Positions 48,909 through 59,572 of a stretch of DNA of 64,000 nt are shown in pieces. This stretch comes from Parus major (Eukaryota; Chordata; Aves; Passeriformes; Paridae): the NCBI RefSeq assembly GCF_001522545.3, contig NC_031776.1, positions 26,919,634 through 26,983,633 of the forward strand. The letters are read 5' to 3'. Each line of letters opens with the position of its first letter. Position 1 is the stretch's first letter. Both the position numbers and the translations under genes were made by a program. The notes below the pieces were generated by a model. The model did not search any database. It saw only the letters and a list, made by a program, of their open reading frames with translations, and was not told the DNA's origin.

Positions 48909-50444
48909 TTACCCTTCAGGAAGCAGCTACAATGAACTCCTTTAACTGTTGCATTAGCGCTTGTGAATGTGCTGGGATAATTTAAAACGCCTCCTACCTA
49001 GGGAGATGGACCAAGTTAGCTTGTGCATAAAATATGCTCATATGCATTTCTGAATTGATGTCTACACTGTCCTGCATGTTTTATCCTAAAGCAGAAGAAA
49101 AAGTTTCAGGAGACTATCTTTTTCCACCACACTGCTGAAATGGCAGAGTATAAAGTCATGCATGGGGAAGTCAGGAATTGATTCACACATATGTCCTATC
49201 TGTTCCAGTGCTGGTTGCATTAACAGTGAAGCTCCTGAGAGCTCTCTCTGCCGGATATACTCAGTGTCAGTCTAGGGAAGGGAAACTATTCATATCCAGC
49301 CGCTAAAGAAGCTCCTCTCTTACCAACAGTGTTGTGTCACTGCTGAAAATGCCTGACACAGTGGAGCTACAGAGTTTAAAGCTAAACTCTTCAATACGGA
49401 GAGGGGAGACAGACATCTCTCAAATCTGCACACTCACCAGGTCTCTTTTTCCTTGACAGTTTTGCTTCAGCCCATCTCAAAGGTGCAGTCTTGAGCACTG
49501 CAGCATTTCAGCTCTGCTCTCCTCACAGCATGTGAGCTGTCTGACCCCAATGGCCCTGAGGTAATAGGGGTGACAAGTGACATCTGACAAAGAGTGACAA
49601 GAGAGAACACTTGCAGAGCTAAAATATGCCAAAGAGGACCCTGGAACATGGAGCTGGGCTCTTAGCTGGAATAGTTACACTTGGGCCCACAGGTATTAAC
49701 TGTTTGAATTTGATTATATCCTCAGTTCATGAGGAACAGATTGTGACCAAAGCCAAAAAAAGGGACCAGGCTAAGGAATGCAAAGAAAGTAGGAGCTGTC
49801 TTTAGTGAGGGATATATTGAGTTGGTCCTCACAGTCCTGGCATGTACAATGTGCTCCGGGCTTCTTTATATTCTGGTTCTACTGAAAAAAAAAAACACAG
49901 TTAATTTAGTCAAATGTTGGGGGGAGGATTATTCATCTAGAGACAAGAATGTATCCCAGAAAGCAAAAGAACTGCTTGCTGAGCTACTGCTTTACAGGAA
50001 AGGAGTCAGGGAGTCAGAATGAACAAGGAACTCAACATGTGCTCCCACTGCAGTGGGATCAGCAAAGCCATACATGAACAACTGAAGAGCTGAAGCGGAA
50101 AGGTCATTTAACTTGAGTTGAAACAGTATATACTCTACTCCAGCTCATCTGGACCAAAACAGTGGGGTGCATTCGCACCACCTAATGAGCAGCTGACCTA
50201 AGAGGGCAGTAACACCAACACAGCTGGAGCCTGAAGAGAATATGGGAACACAGATTTGACATTTAAAAGCTGGAGAAAACAGAGTGAAAATGGTGAAGAC
50301 AGCACTATATTTTCTCAACTGTCTCAGGAGGGTAGAAGATGGGAAGCAGCAGTACTGTGGGAACATCCTCTACATTTCTGAGCAATTCAAGAGAACGTGC
50401 TTCTAACTTTTGCACTTGCAGATTCCTTGTTTCCTCTTCTCCAG
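48909..50444. other. non-genic stretch with some open frames
   Basis: A splice-bounded block is conceivable at 49460-49560 (acceptor TCTCTTTTTCCTTGACAG, donor CTGAG/GTAATA), but the donor is mediocre. A plus-strand frame at 49747-50022 would encode a short basic stretch, a hydrophobic segment (VLTVLACTMCSGLLYILVLL) and a charged tail. It lacks an ATG before the hydrophobic segment and resembles no family, so I leave it uncalled. Confidence 0.6.
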
Positions 50445-50576
50445 CAATTATCACAGAGGATACGCCTGACACACAGGCTGACACTACAGGAAACAGCTCT
50501 GGAGACCTTTGGGAGGAGCACTCCCATGCTGGGGTGCAACACTGTGCTGGCCCTGTTTTCCAAGCACAGGCCCTTG
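50445..50576 (+). other. exon-like block (132 bp)
   Basis: Strong acceptor (CCTTGTTTCCTCTTCTCCAG ending at 50444) and acceptable donor (CCCTTG/GTGAGC, GT at 50577-50578). The length is divisible by three and two forward frames are open, one giving QLSQRIRLTHRLTLQETAL, the other AIITEDTPDTQADTTG in the +1-shifted frame. It sits in a stretch (about 50.3-51.15 kb) unusually open in several frames on both strands. No homology is recognised. It may be a real exon, a pseudo-exon or chance. Confidence 0.25.
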
Positions 50577-51464
50577 GTGAGCTGAAGGATGCACTGACAA
50601 GCTGCATCCTTAATGAGGCTCACCAAATGGGACAGAGGTCCCAGCACTCCCCAGCAAATAGATGGCAGATGGCTCTCAGGGATTAAGTGAGCTCTCTGTA
50701 GATGTGCAGCCAGTACAGATGGGACCAATACATGACCATGCTCTCAATGCTCAAAATATTTTCTCACACAACACCAAAAATTTTTATGTCTCTGCCTCAG
50801 CAATGGTTAAACACATACATCCAAGTACCTGCTATAAAGCAGAAAGACTATCAGCTTTCCTTCAACCATGGAACCATTCCTCTGGGGCCTGGAAAAGCCA
50901 CAGTGATGGTACAAAACAAAAAACTGCCAGAATGGCTCGATGTAAGTGCATGCAAATGCATCCAGGATCCATGCATATTCCATGGGGGGGAGGAGGGCAC
51001 ACTAAGACACCCTCGCAGTGTTTGCATACCAAGTGGAGGCTTTGCAGTGCTACCAAAGAGAATACATGAGGTGTCTCTTTGCCCACATAAACACAATAGT
51101 CAGATTCAAGTATTCTTTGTGGATGGGTCAGAAACAAAATGCTAACACATTAAACAGTGTTCTAATGAGAGGATCCCTTCCCTGAAGACCTGATAGTTCA
51201 ATTTATATGGGACAATCTTGTCTGCATAACTGGAAAAAAAGATGGCATACCTAAAATTTTCAAAATTTCCATATGATTTAATTTGCCGTGTGATTTTCCA
51301 TGTCCTTCTCCTTTGCTTTGCTTTGATCTGTTGTCTGATAATACAGGTGAAAGAGGAATTTCTGTTGGAAGCCTCCAATATACCATATTCTAAAAACATT
51401 TACAGTTAATGAGAGGAAACAAGGCTTTCCTTAAAAATGCTGTTTGCTCCACACTCATAAAACA
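50577..51464. other. ORF-dense stretch, unrecognised
   Basis: The plus-strand frames at 50662-51069 (135 codons) and 50702-51145 (147 codons) overlap each other and three minus-strand frames. The peptides have several cysteines and a G-run-derived glycine patch near 50.99 kb but match no family I know. Overlap in different frames argues against either being real. Confidence 0.55.
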
Positions 51465-51492
51465 TGGGAGCCCATTGAAGTTAGAGGAAGCT
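51465..51492. repeat. possible fragment of palindromic sauropsid-type repeat
   Basis: TGGGAGCCCATTGAAGTTAGAGGAA resembles the 'gggccccattgaagtcaatggaa' core seen elsewhere in the window. It is very short, so it may be coincidence. Confidence 0.25.
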
Positions 51493-51561
51493 ATAAATTT
51501 AAACTGCAGCTCAGTGACCTAAATGGTGGTATCTAGAATTAAATACTGCAACACAGATAAT

Positions 51562-51655
51562 CCAGGGCCAGTACTAATTCTGCCACTGACCTGCTCGGTC
51601 CCTCAGACTAGGTTGCAGCCCTGGTTATCCTGGTTATCATCTTGAAAATGGATTT
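51562..51655 (+). mobile_element. MIR-like relic, plus strand
   Basis: CTAATTCTGCCACTGACCTGCT (like GATTCTGCCACTGACTTGCT), a CCTCAGACTAGG segment, and ATCATCTTGAAAATGG (like CTCATCTGTAAAATGG) lie at about the right distances for a forward MIR with a decayed middle. Confidence 0.45.
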
Positions 51656-52262
51656 CAAAAATGGAGTTCTAAGTAGGCAATATGATTTGTGCCTGCGTTA
51701 CAGCTAGTTGAAAAGGTACCAACAATTTTGGGCAACTATAAAAATACCACTCTGTGGATCTCACTTCAGATAGAATTTTTTTTTTCCTAGACTAAAAAGA
51801 ATAAGCTAAAACAGCCACTCCTCTGGTAGTGTCAACTAAAAACCTGTAGAAATCTAAAAAACTTGTCATAGGTTTAGGATCAGCTTGGACTCATCTGTAG
51901 TTTAAATTACCAAGGAAGAAAATTCCTCATTTGATTGAAACCACTCGTGTACAGAGCTCTCCTTACTGATCGAAGAAAAGTGATTATCTGCTTTTTTTTC
52001 TGAGAAGGAAAATGACTGTTCCTAAAAAAGAGCTCACAAACGCCAATGTCCATTTTCTATAGAGTTCTGAATTGCATTTCACACTCCAGATAAAAATTAA
52101 TGACCTCTGCAGTGTGGAGAATGCTCCAACTGGGATCATTTTTCCTTTTATTCCTAATGCCTTACAGCACAAACACTGAGCAAAACGTCCTCACAGATAT
52201 AATTGTGTTATATCACGATACTAGACAGACACGGTGCTGAGACCAGACAGTAATTTACTCAC
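51656..52262. other. non-genic stretch
   Basis: AT-rich unique DNA with a T10 run near 51.78 kb and a T8 run near 51.99 kb. No supportable gene. Confidence 0.7.
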
Positions 52263-52338
52263 TGAGGCTCTGATCCAGTTTCATTGAAATCAATGTAAAG
52301 GTTTCCTCCAACTTGAATGGCTATTGACTAGATCAATC
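52263..52338. repeat. palindromic sauropsid-type repeat relic (most complete copy)
   Basis: GAGGCTCTGATCCAGTTTCATTGAAATCAATG is followed by AAAGGTTTCCTCC and then AACTTGAATGGCTATTGACTAGATCA. The two ends are diverged reverse complements ('ggctctgatcca...ttcattgaaatcaatg' against 'cttgaatgg...ttgactagatca'). This is the clearest copy of the palindromic element met elsewhere in the window. The structure suggests a small non-autonomous hairpin element or a conserved palindromic segment of a larger one. Confidence 0.5.
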
Positions 52339-52562
52339 TTTTTCTCTTCATAGCTGAACACAGCAATTTCCCATTATTGTTCTGTGACCTTGCTTTCTCA
52401 TTAAACTTCACTCAAGGGATTCATAGGATACAGAGTACTGAATATGGAAGATAACTCAAGAGATTTATTCTACCCAATCATGTCTAAATAAAGTAGTGAC
52501 AAGCAGGAGAACATACTTCTTTTCCTACCATGCAGTCTGCTGGCCATCATGAGAATGTCAAG

Positions 52563-52586
52563 TTTTACTTTAAAGGTAAAGTAAAA
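52563..52586. repeat. perfect 10-bp inverted repeat with 4-nt loop
   Basis: TTTTACTTTA and TAAAGTAAAA flank the loop AAGG exactly. It is AT-rich and short, so it is less surprising than the 38.57 kb hairpin. Confidence 0.9.
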
Positions 52587-55500
52587 TCTTACACATAATA
52601 TCCAGACCTCACCCTCTACAAAGTCATGGAAATATGTGCAGTGGGGTAAGCTAAGGACGAGTTGAACTGCAGCGCTGTTGGGGTTTGTTTGAATCGGACA
52701 CTTCAATGCCTATAACAAAAGTTTGGCTGTTTGTGCTCCTTTATTGAACTCTGCTGGGTCATCCAGCCTCTCGCTCTCGCACACAACCACACTATTGATC
52801 CTTTTCATAAACAACCATGATCCCCACTAAACATATTCTCCCTTTCAGAAGCTGTGACAGAAAACTGCCTCTCACTTCTCTAGTGGCCAGAACATTACAG
52901 TTCCCAGTCTGAGCTCACAACCAATGGATACACACCTAATCCTGTGTCAGCCTAGTACTTTAGTTTAAATTGTTCTTTCCTTCCCTGGTATTAACACTGG
53001 TGATAAATTTATAAACACTAATATCACCTTTCCAGATCAGCTTTGGGTGCCAAGCAAGCCAGGCTGTTTTCATTTCCTCTCTAATGATGGTAATTCACTC
53101 TGCCTAGAATATTTTGTATCTTGCAGTACTTTAAAATACTTGCACAAGTTTAGACAAACTATTATATTTTACAGACAGATGAAGCTATGATGACCTTTTG
53201 AATTACTCAGGGTACAGAATATCACCTGTAATTCCTGCATTTTGCACATAATTTCATGTTGAACTAGGTCATTTATTTAATAAGCAAAGAAACAAATCCA
53301 TAATATTCTAATGCATCAGGTACTCTAATGTGCTCAGGTACCAAAATGGTCAGAAACTCAGTGAAGGACATTCAGAGGGTAGAGCAGTAAAAACCAGCAG
53401 CCATGAAAAATGCTGCCTTGTTTTAACAAATACATATTCTATGATATGCTGAGCGTCACAAAGTGCTTTCAAAGTTAAACTGGTTGTTTATCCTACATTT
53501 ATAACAATATCAAGATTTTCTTTACAAGGGAGACTCTTAGAAACAGTTCCACTTGTTTTTATTTCTGTGCAAATATTTAAAACCATTACAGGAGTACAGG
53601 GAAGACAGTAACGAAGAAAACACAGAGCTGGAAAGGGAAATTTATTAATGATAAAAGTCAAACTTAGCTCTGAGGTTTTGACACAAACCAAAAAACATAT
53701 GGAAGACATAATGGCAATATTGGGTCTTACAGTCTATTTTGAAAACAGTAATGTAATGTAACAATAGGGCTTCATGGAACAGAGTATGTTCATCACTTGG
53801 CCATAGATCTTCAGCTGGTGCGGGTGTGCAGCATGCAGAAATATCCTATCAGGATCTAAGGCATCCTTGGACTGACCCTTCCAAAAAAGAGCTGAGGCAT
53901 CCCTGGGCATAGCACCCTCCTTTATTTCCGTTATTCCAGTTATATGGCCCTAGGGCTCACTCCTACAGCAAAATGCCTCCTTCGATTTGGGATTACTTTG
54001 AGGCAAGTGGAACTATTTGCAGATGAGGTACTAATTTTGCATGAGCAAACAGTGCAACCTGTGGCTTAGCTTTAAGAGGTCCTGAGCCCCCACAGCTTCC
54101 ACTGGCTGCCTCTGAAGCTCAGAGTCTTCAAAAGCACAGCCAGCATATCCTCAGGGCCTGATATTTCCCCAGCCTCAGAAGCACCGAAAACTAAAGCACA
54201 AAGGTTATCAAAGGAGTGTGTGAAAATGTACTAGATTGTATACTGTACATTAATACTAAATGTGTATCTGTCTAGTGCTCCCTGCAGCTGGTCTGCCAGT
54301 GAGACACCAACCAGGACAGTTCCACAATTGGAAAAGCAGATGGGCTGTGATATTTCCATTACAAAGAACCAAACAAGGTCTTCCTGCCCACAGGTCCATG
54401 GACATATGCTTCCCCAAGACTGATGATTTATGAGCTAAAAAATGACAAGGCACTGCATAAATCTGTGAAGGTGTTTTAGTCTAAAAAAGATCTGTGAACA
54501 CTGGGGTTTTTCCATCACTGGCCATGTAAACACTGCTGCAATAAGGAATACGAGTATTGTTAAGTCTGAATCTACAGCTTTCCTGTAATGTCTGGATTTA
54601 ATTTCCAATAAGTCTGCACTTTACAAGAACATATATTTTTTCCCAGTTTTCTTTGGCTCTATTTTCCAGGTCCTTGTATTTTGTTACAAGGAAAAGAAAG
54701 CAATCCATAAAATGTTTTAAAGACAGTATATCCTACTGATATAGGGCAAGACACGTCTTTAAAAATATGAACCAAACCATCACTTCTTCCTCTGCACCTT
54801 CAAAGGCTTTTGCAAATGTTGCAGTTATTGCCCTATCTTTATTTCTGAAAACAATTGTGCTTTAAGATCTGGCCATCCTTTCTTGCTATCAGCTTCATTA
54901 AAAGCTTCATTAAACGAACTGCTTCACTTTGTACTGAAACAAATTAGGAATACTTACATGATCAGTCAGCTGAGCAGCAGATAATGAACAGCTGAGAGAC
55001 AGTAACAACCTAAATCAGTACAGCTGTTTAAAACACATGGACATGACTGTGTTTCAAAATCTGTCATATCCTGGTGAAATACATAAATAATAGACACACT
55101 CCTTCCACACCTAGATTTCCTAATTACTCTTATGTGGTCCGTTGTAACCATACAGGACAGAACTGAGGGCAGAAATCAGTTTACTCTTACTGCACCCACT
55201 TCTCAGCTGATCTCACCCCTGGGTGTTGGCAGTAGCACCGGCAGGTTTCCTTATTATCTGAATTCCCTCCAACAAATTCCTCTCAACCAGCATTGCAAAC
55301 ACTTTAGTCTACAAACTAAATTTTAGTCTACAAACAGCTCTAAGGCTGATTTTATTGTAGTCCATAAAACATTTGCGTTTGCACAAAAAAAAACCCACAA
55401 AAAACCCCAAAAAGCTTAGACAAAGAATTATCACCAAGGAAGTCTTGGCAGTTTCATGAATGCTCCTGTAAATATGCTTTGGCATGAACATCTGCAAAAC

Positions 55501-56118
55501 TGACTCATTTAAGCCCCCCATTTTTAGCGAACGCTTCTCCCATTCACTCAGACTGATGACAGCTTCACATGTGGCTTGTGTACATTACACCAGCGCCCAC
55601 CAACAAATGAGAGCCATGCAAAACCACAATGGGCTACTCTCAAGCAACTCTAAAACTGAGATTTGTCTCCATAAAAGCCTATATGAACACTTACTTTAAG
55701 TAACAAACAAATCTATCAAGTCACAAATCCCTGGGTGAAGACAAAAACCAGAGCTAAGGTTGCTGAAAGCAGTTACTGTGATTTAGATAAGGAATCTCCC
55801 ATCACAAAGAAGCTCCCTGTTTAGCACAAGCCACTGATTTACAGATGCAGTGGCCTGAGCAACACATTGCATTTTCTAAAAGGGCCATGGCACCCCAAAT
55901 ACCAAAACAGGCAATATAAGCACTCATCAAATACAAAAACAGATTCTCTGTATGTACACACAGATTCATATGATAATCTCTAACACAAATCCACCCAAGA
56001 GACACAGGTGAATATGAAAAAGTCTGAAACAAACTCCTACTTATTTCTAATCCAGGAAATCAGACTCAAATTCATTGACGGGGTTTGGGTATTCTATTTG
56101 TTTTATTTTGTTTTGCAG
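52587..56118. other. non-genic stretch
   Basis: No gene can be supported. It contains a perfect 12-bp tandem pair (AGCTTCATTAAA at 54891-54914) and an A/C-rich tract at about 55381-55415. Frames are short and without motif. Confidence 0.7.
54891..54914. repeat. two-copy 12-bp tandem duplication
   Basis: AGCTTCATTAAA is repeated exactly, back to back. A recent local duplication with no evident role. Confidence 0.9.
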
Positions 56119-56222
56119 AAGGAGAGAATCCGCACTCTGTACTCCCAGGATAAGGAGATGCTGTATGCCAAATGTCAGCATGGAGCACATTTTTACAGCC
56201 AGCTTCTAAACCCATGAATAAA
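56119..56222 (+). other. candidate 3'-terminal exon with stop and poly(A) signal
   Basis: A long pyrimidine tract ending in TTTATTTTGTTTTGCAG (acceptor AG at 56117-56118) precedes 33 open codons starting KERIRTLYSQDKEMLYAK and ending QLLNP before TGA at 56215-56217. Codon use is exon-like in the first half (many C/G third positions: ATC, CGC, CTG, TAC, TCC, CAG). The canonical poly(A) signal AATAAA overlaps the stop (56217-56222), which would give an extremely short 3' UTR. I do not recognise the peptide. It may be the end of an unknown gene or alternative isoform, a lncRNA exon, or chance. Confidence 0.3.
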
Positions 56223-56293
56223 GAAAAGGGCTTAGCGGAAATACTGACAGAAGTTTAACCACAGCGGGCCAAAGTTAGCCGTGTGTAGGTGTA
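56223..56293. other. short spacer
   Basis: No GT/TG-rich downstream poly(A) element is obvious just after the AATAAA. CpG-bearing words (TTAGCGGAA, ACAGCGGGCC, TAGCCGTG) occur before the next repeat fragment. Confidence 0.4.
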
Positions 56294-56345
56294 GGCAACT
56301 CCACTGATGTTAATGGACTTGCACCAAGGCTGGAGCTGGCCCAAT
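56294..56345. repeat. fragment of an old palindromic sauropsid-type repeat
   Basis: GCAACTCCACTGATGTTAATGGACTTGCACC followed by AAGGCTGGAGCTGGCCCAAT corresponds to 'caactccattgaagtcaatggagttacacc-aggg-tgaatttggcccaa'. It is a clear if diverged member of the fossil family. Confidence 0.5.
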
Positions 56346-56800
56346 GCCTCCAGCTGGCACAGCTAAAATCTGCGGGGGTGATACAGAAAGACAGCAGCCT
56401 GGAGGGACTGCATGCTTCCCTCTGAACCTGGCGGGATTCATGTTCATCAGAATGGATTGCATCAATTCCTTCATGAATGAGCACCTGCAGATTCACCCAC
56501 GATCAGCTCTAAGGAAACTCAGTGATGCCAGTTTTTCATGGGGCAGTGATTATGGATTACAGTGCTCCCAGTAAACTGTAAAGCCTGAAGGATGATAATG
56601 TGCCCCTCACTGGCAGAAACCTCCGTCAGGCCTCCTTTTGCACACAGTGCTGTGCTTTGTTTTTTCCCTAAGAGAAAGACCACACAGGGATTTTGACATC
56701 CTGTAAATGGAAAGCTGTAGTTGGTTTCTAAACGTGATGAATCCGATCCTGAGGGCCTTAGCTTCAGCAGGGAATGAATGAGCAAGCTCAGGGAAAACAA
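56346..56800. other. non-genic stretch
   Basis: Overlapping short frames of up to 93 codons occur on opposite strands and none is recognised. No further repeats. Confidence 0.65.
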
Positions 56801-56970
56801 TGGTGCATTATCAAATTAATTTCACAGCACAGATCACGTGAGATTCCCCGGAGTCCCTCCAATGCCAAAACACAATCCAATTGTGTGGATCAGCGGCACA
56901 ACTGCTGTCATCAAGGGTAAATTAACTGGCCAGACTCATCCCCTGGTGTAACCTCACTTGAATTACTGAA
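56801..56970. promoter_or_regulatory. candidate conserved non-coding element
   Basis: Contains GCATTATCAAATTAATTTCAC, an E-box within ATCACGTGAG, CCCCGGAG, CCAATTGTG and GGGTAAATTAACTGG in about 170 bases without simple repeats. The mix of homeodomain, bHLH and CCAAT-like words with retained CpG suggests a regulatory element. No comparative support is available here. Confidence 0.22.
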
Positions 56971-59572
56971 TAGGACAGTAGGATACTGCAACAGATAATT
57001 TTAATACGGAATTTGACCAGTTTCAAGTTTTGCCAGTAAGTGGAATTTCCAGTCTTTGTCTAGATTAGCAGATTTAGTAATATTGCATAAAATCCTGCTT
57101 TACTGAAGGGCTCCATATAGGCATAAATTTTGTCCATATGGAGCTCCACTGCTTTGAAGTAAATCATGCTTGCTCCAGTTTCATTAATGGAATGACAGTG
57201 GGTCACAGCAGGTGACCTCCAAATCCTACACACACAAGGAAGCATAAATACCCTTACACAGCCTGACATAGACTGCATCTGTATCACAATCAAACTGAAA
57301 GTGATTTAGGCTACAGTCCTGCAAAGAATTCTGCATGGGTACATCTAGAAATGTATATTGCTGGAAAGCTGCCCTGAGCAAAGCAGCTTTGTCTTAGCAT
57401 ATGCTGAGTACCTTGAAGTGTGCACACACTGAAATAGTCAAGCACAGCACAAGATCTTGCAACACTGTGGAAACCAACATGACAGGTATGTTGGGGATTT
57501 AACTGAAGACATTCAGAGTTATCTGCTACCATGAGCTGGAAGATGAAAACTTTCTGACTGCAACTTGTGTAGCTTCATTACAGAGTAAGTCCCTGCAGAT
57601 GAGGCAGACACTCAGCAAGCACTACAAATAACTTCCAGTCCCAGTTCTACATCTCATGTGCTCTTAATTCAGCAGTGTGTTCTAAAGAAAGGTGATGCTG
57701 ATTCACAGTTCAAAAAACATAGTGATACAGCAGAGAACAGTGATATCATACATGACATAAGAGGCATGAATCAAGAAGTCAAATAAAGCAAAGGGCAAGG
57801 TCAGGTACTTAAAAACCAGCAAGAATATTGTGGATATAACGGGCTAACAGAGAAAGACCTGAGTTTATAACTGCATTCACAAGCCATCTGAGCCATTATC
57901 AGAGCATAGCTGTTAAAAAGACAAATGAAGCTACATCATTGTATTAAAACACATTTTTCTAGCAGAGGTGAAAAAGCATTAACAGAGCTGTTCAATACAA
58001 TTCTATCTTTTACCCAAAGGACAGGAATTAAAACTTGAGGAGGTCCACAGAAAACCTACTCATGCTATCAAACACTTTATGGATCTCATGGGCTTTAGAC
58101 TGGTTTAGGAAAACAAAACTGAGAAGGGAGAAGATTACTAACTATAAATATATCAGTATAAAATAGCTATTTAGGGTAAAAGAAAGGTTTCATACAAGAA
58201 ATTAAATTATATAAGGTGTCTCTGAATAGTATTAGCTTACACCTTTGAAAATATTTTTGGCTATCAAAGGGCTGAGTTTCTTTAATAATGTTCCAGTGAG
58301 AATAGCGAGAAAAAGACAACTGTTAAAAGTGGGTCTTGCCGGGACTGAACAACATACCACCTATGAAGAACAGAGAGTAGGGTCAGTAGTCTGGAGATGT
58401 CATCCCAATTTTGCTTCTCTGTGGGGTACTTGAGACTCCCCAGCCTTGTTGAGGAGCCAAAGTCCCACCATACATGGGCTTATCACAAAATGATGGGCTC
58501 TTACTATACAGCAGTTTTCCCATGTCTTTTCTTACCTGATAGATTCAAAAGGCTTCCTACTTAAAAACTAATAAAACAATCTGGCCAAAATTTAAGGGAA
58601 GATTACAAGATTTGAGGGCAGAATGATTGGAGGGGCGTAGCAGCTGAGCAAGACTTCAACAATAGGAGTGTTAATAAAAAGGTAAATAAAAACATGCAAC
58701 AACTACAATCTAAGCAACATCTATGCCAAGACAATAAAGAAACAACAGTAAATCTTGTGGTAGCATGTTACCACTTGTCAGATGAACATGAAAAAACTAC
58801 TCCATGAGTGCTCCTAGCCCATTGCAAATGAGTGAAGCATGTTCACCAAAATAAATAACCTCTAGCAAGATTCTTGAGACGAGCGGCTGGAGCAATATCA
58901 TCTTACTCTAGGTTGACTCCAACTACAACACATTTGATGGCAGCCTCCACTGTGCAGAGAATCAGTCATCAAAGAATAGCTCATTACACTGTGGCTATGA
59001 TGTAAGTAGCCACACCAGTGTACTGCAAGCAGCTGCAGCAATAAGCCTTCCCTGACACTTATAAATTCTATATGATTTATGTATTTGGGGGTATAAAGCA
59101 TAATTTGTGTGACGTATTTAGAAAGCTTTAATTAATTTAGTGATTGATGCTCTAAAACTACTGAGTGAAGTTAAGACTTTTTAAAATCGTTAAATTATAT
59201 TTTGGAATTAACATGAGTAGGGCTGAGTAACCACCACTTTATGTTCATGTATAGTTCATTCACATCAATTAAGTTCTGGTATATAACGAAGAAGAGAAAG
59301 CAGCCAAACAAAATGCTATTGCAAGAATCTGGGTGGCAAGTTCAGTTCACAAAAGAATAAGAAAAATAGTAGATTTTCTTTAATCCATTAGAAGAAAACA
59401 AGTCTGAGAATTATTAAGAAGGCAGGACATATACTGTTCATGGTACAATTATCTCAGGCTCAGAGTGATGAAGTATTTTGAGAGCTATCCTTAGAAGACA
59501 TTCCATCCTGTCCAGCAATACAGTTCCAGGTACCTGTTTAACTGTATATCATATAGATGCAAAAATATTTTA
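56971..59572. other. non-genic stretch
   Basis: AT-rich unique DNA with no supportable gene. A faint match to the palindromic fossil family at about 57.10-57.16 kb (TTTTGTCCATATGGAGCTCCACTG) was too weak to call. Confidence 0.7.

Noticed and set aside
49747..50022. Small membrane-protein-like frame (basic, hydrophobic, charged tail)
   Set aside because: No suitable ATG before the hydrophobic segment and no relative I can name. Short hydrophobic frames are frequent in AT-rich DNA.
50702..51145. Considered as a retroviral or envelope-like coding remnant because of spaced cysteines
   Set aside because: No conserved retroviral motif, no LTRs, no polymerase or gag traces nearby. The frame overlaps another open frame of similar length.
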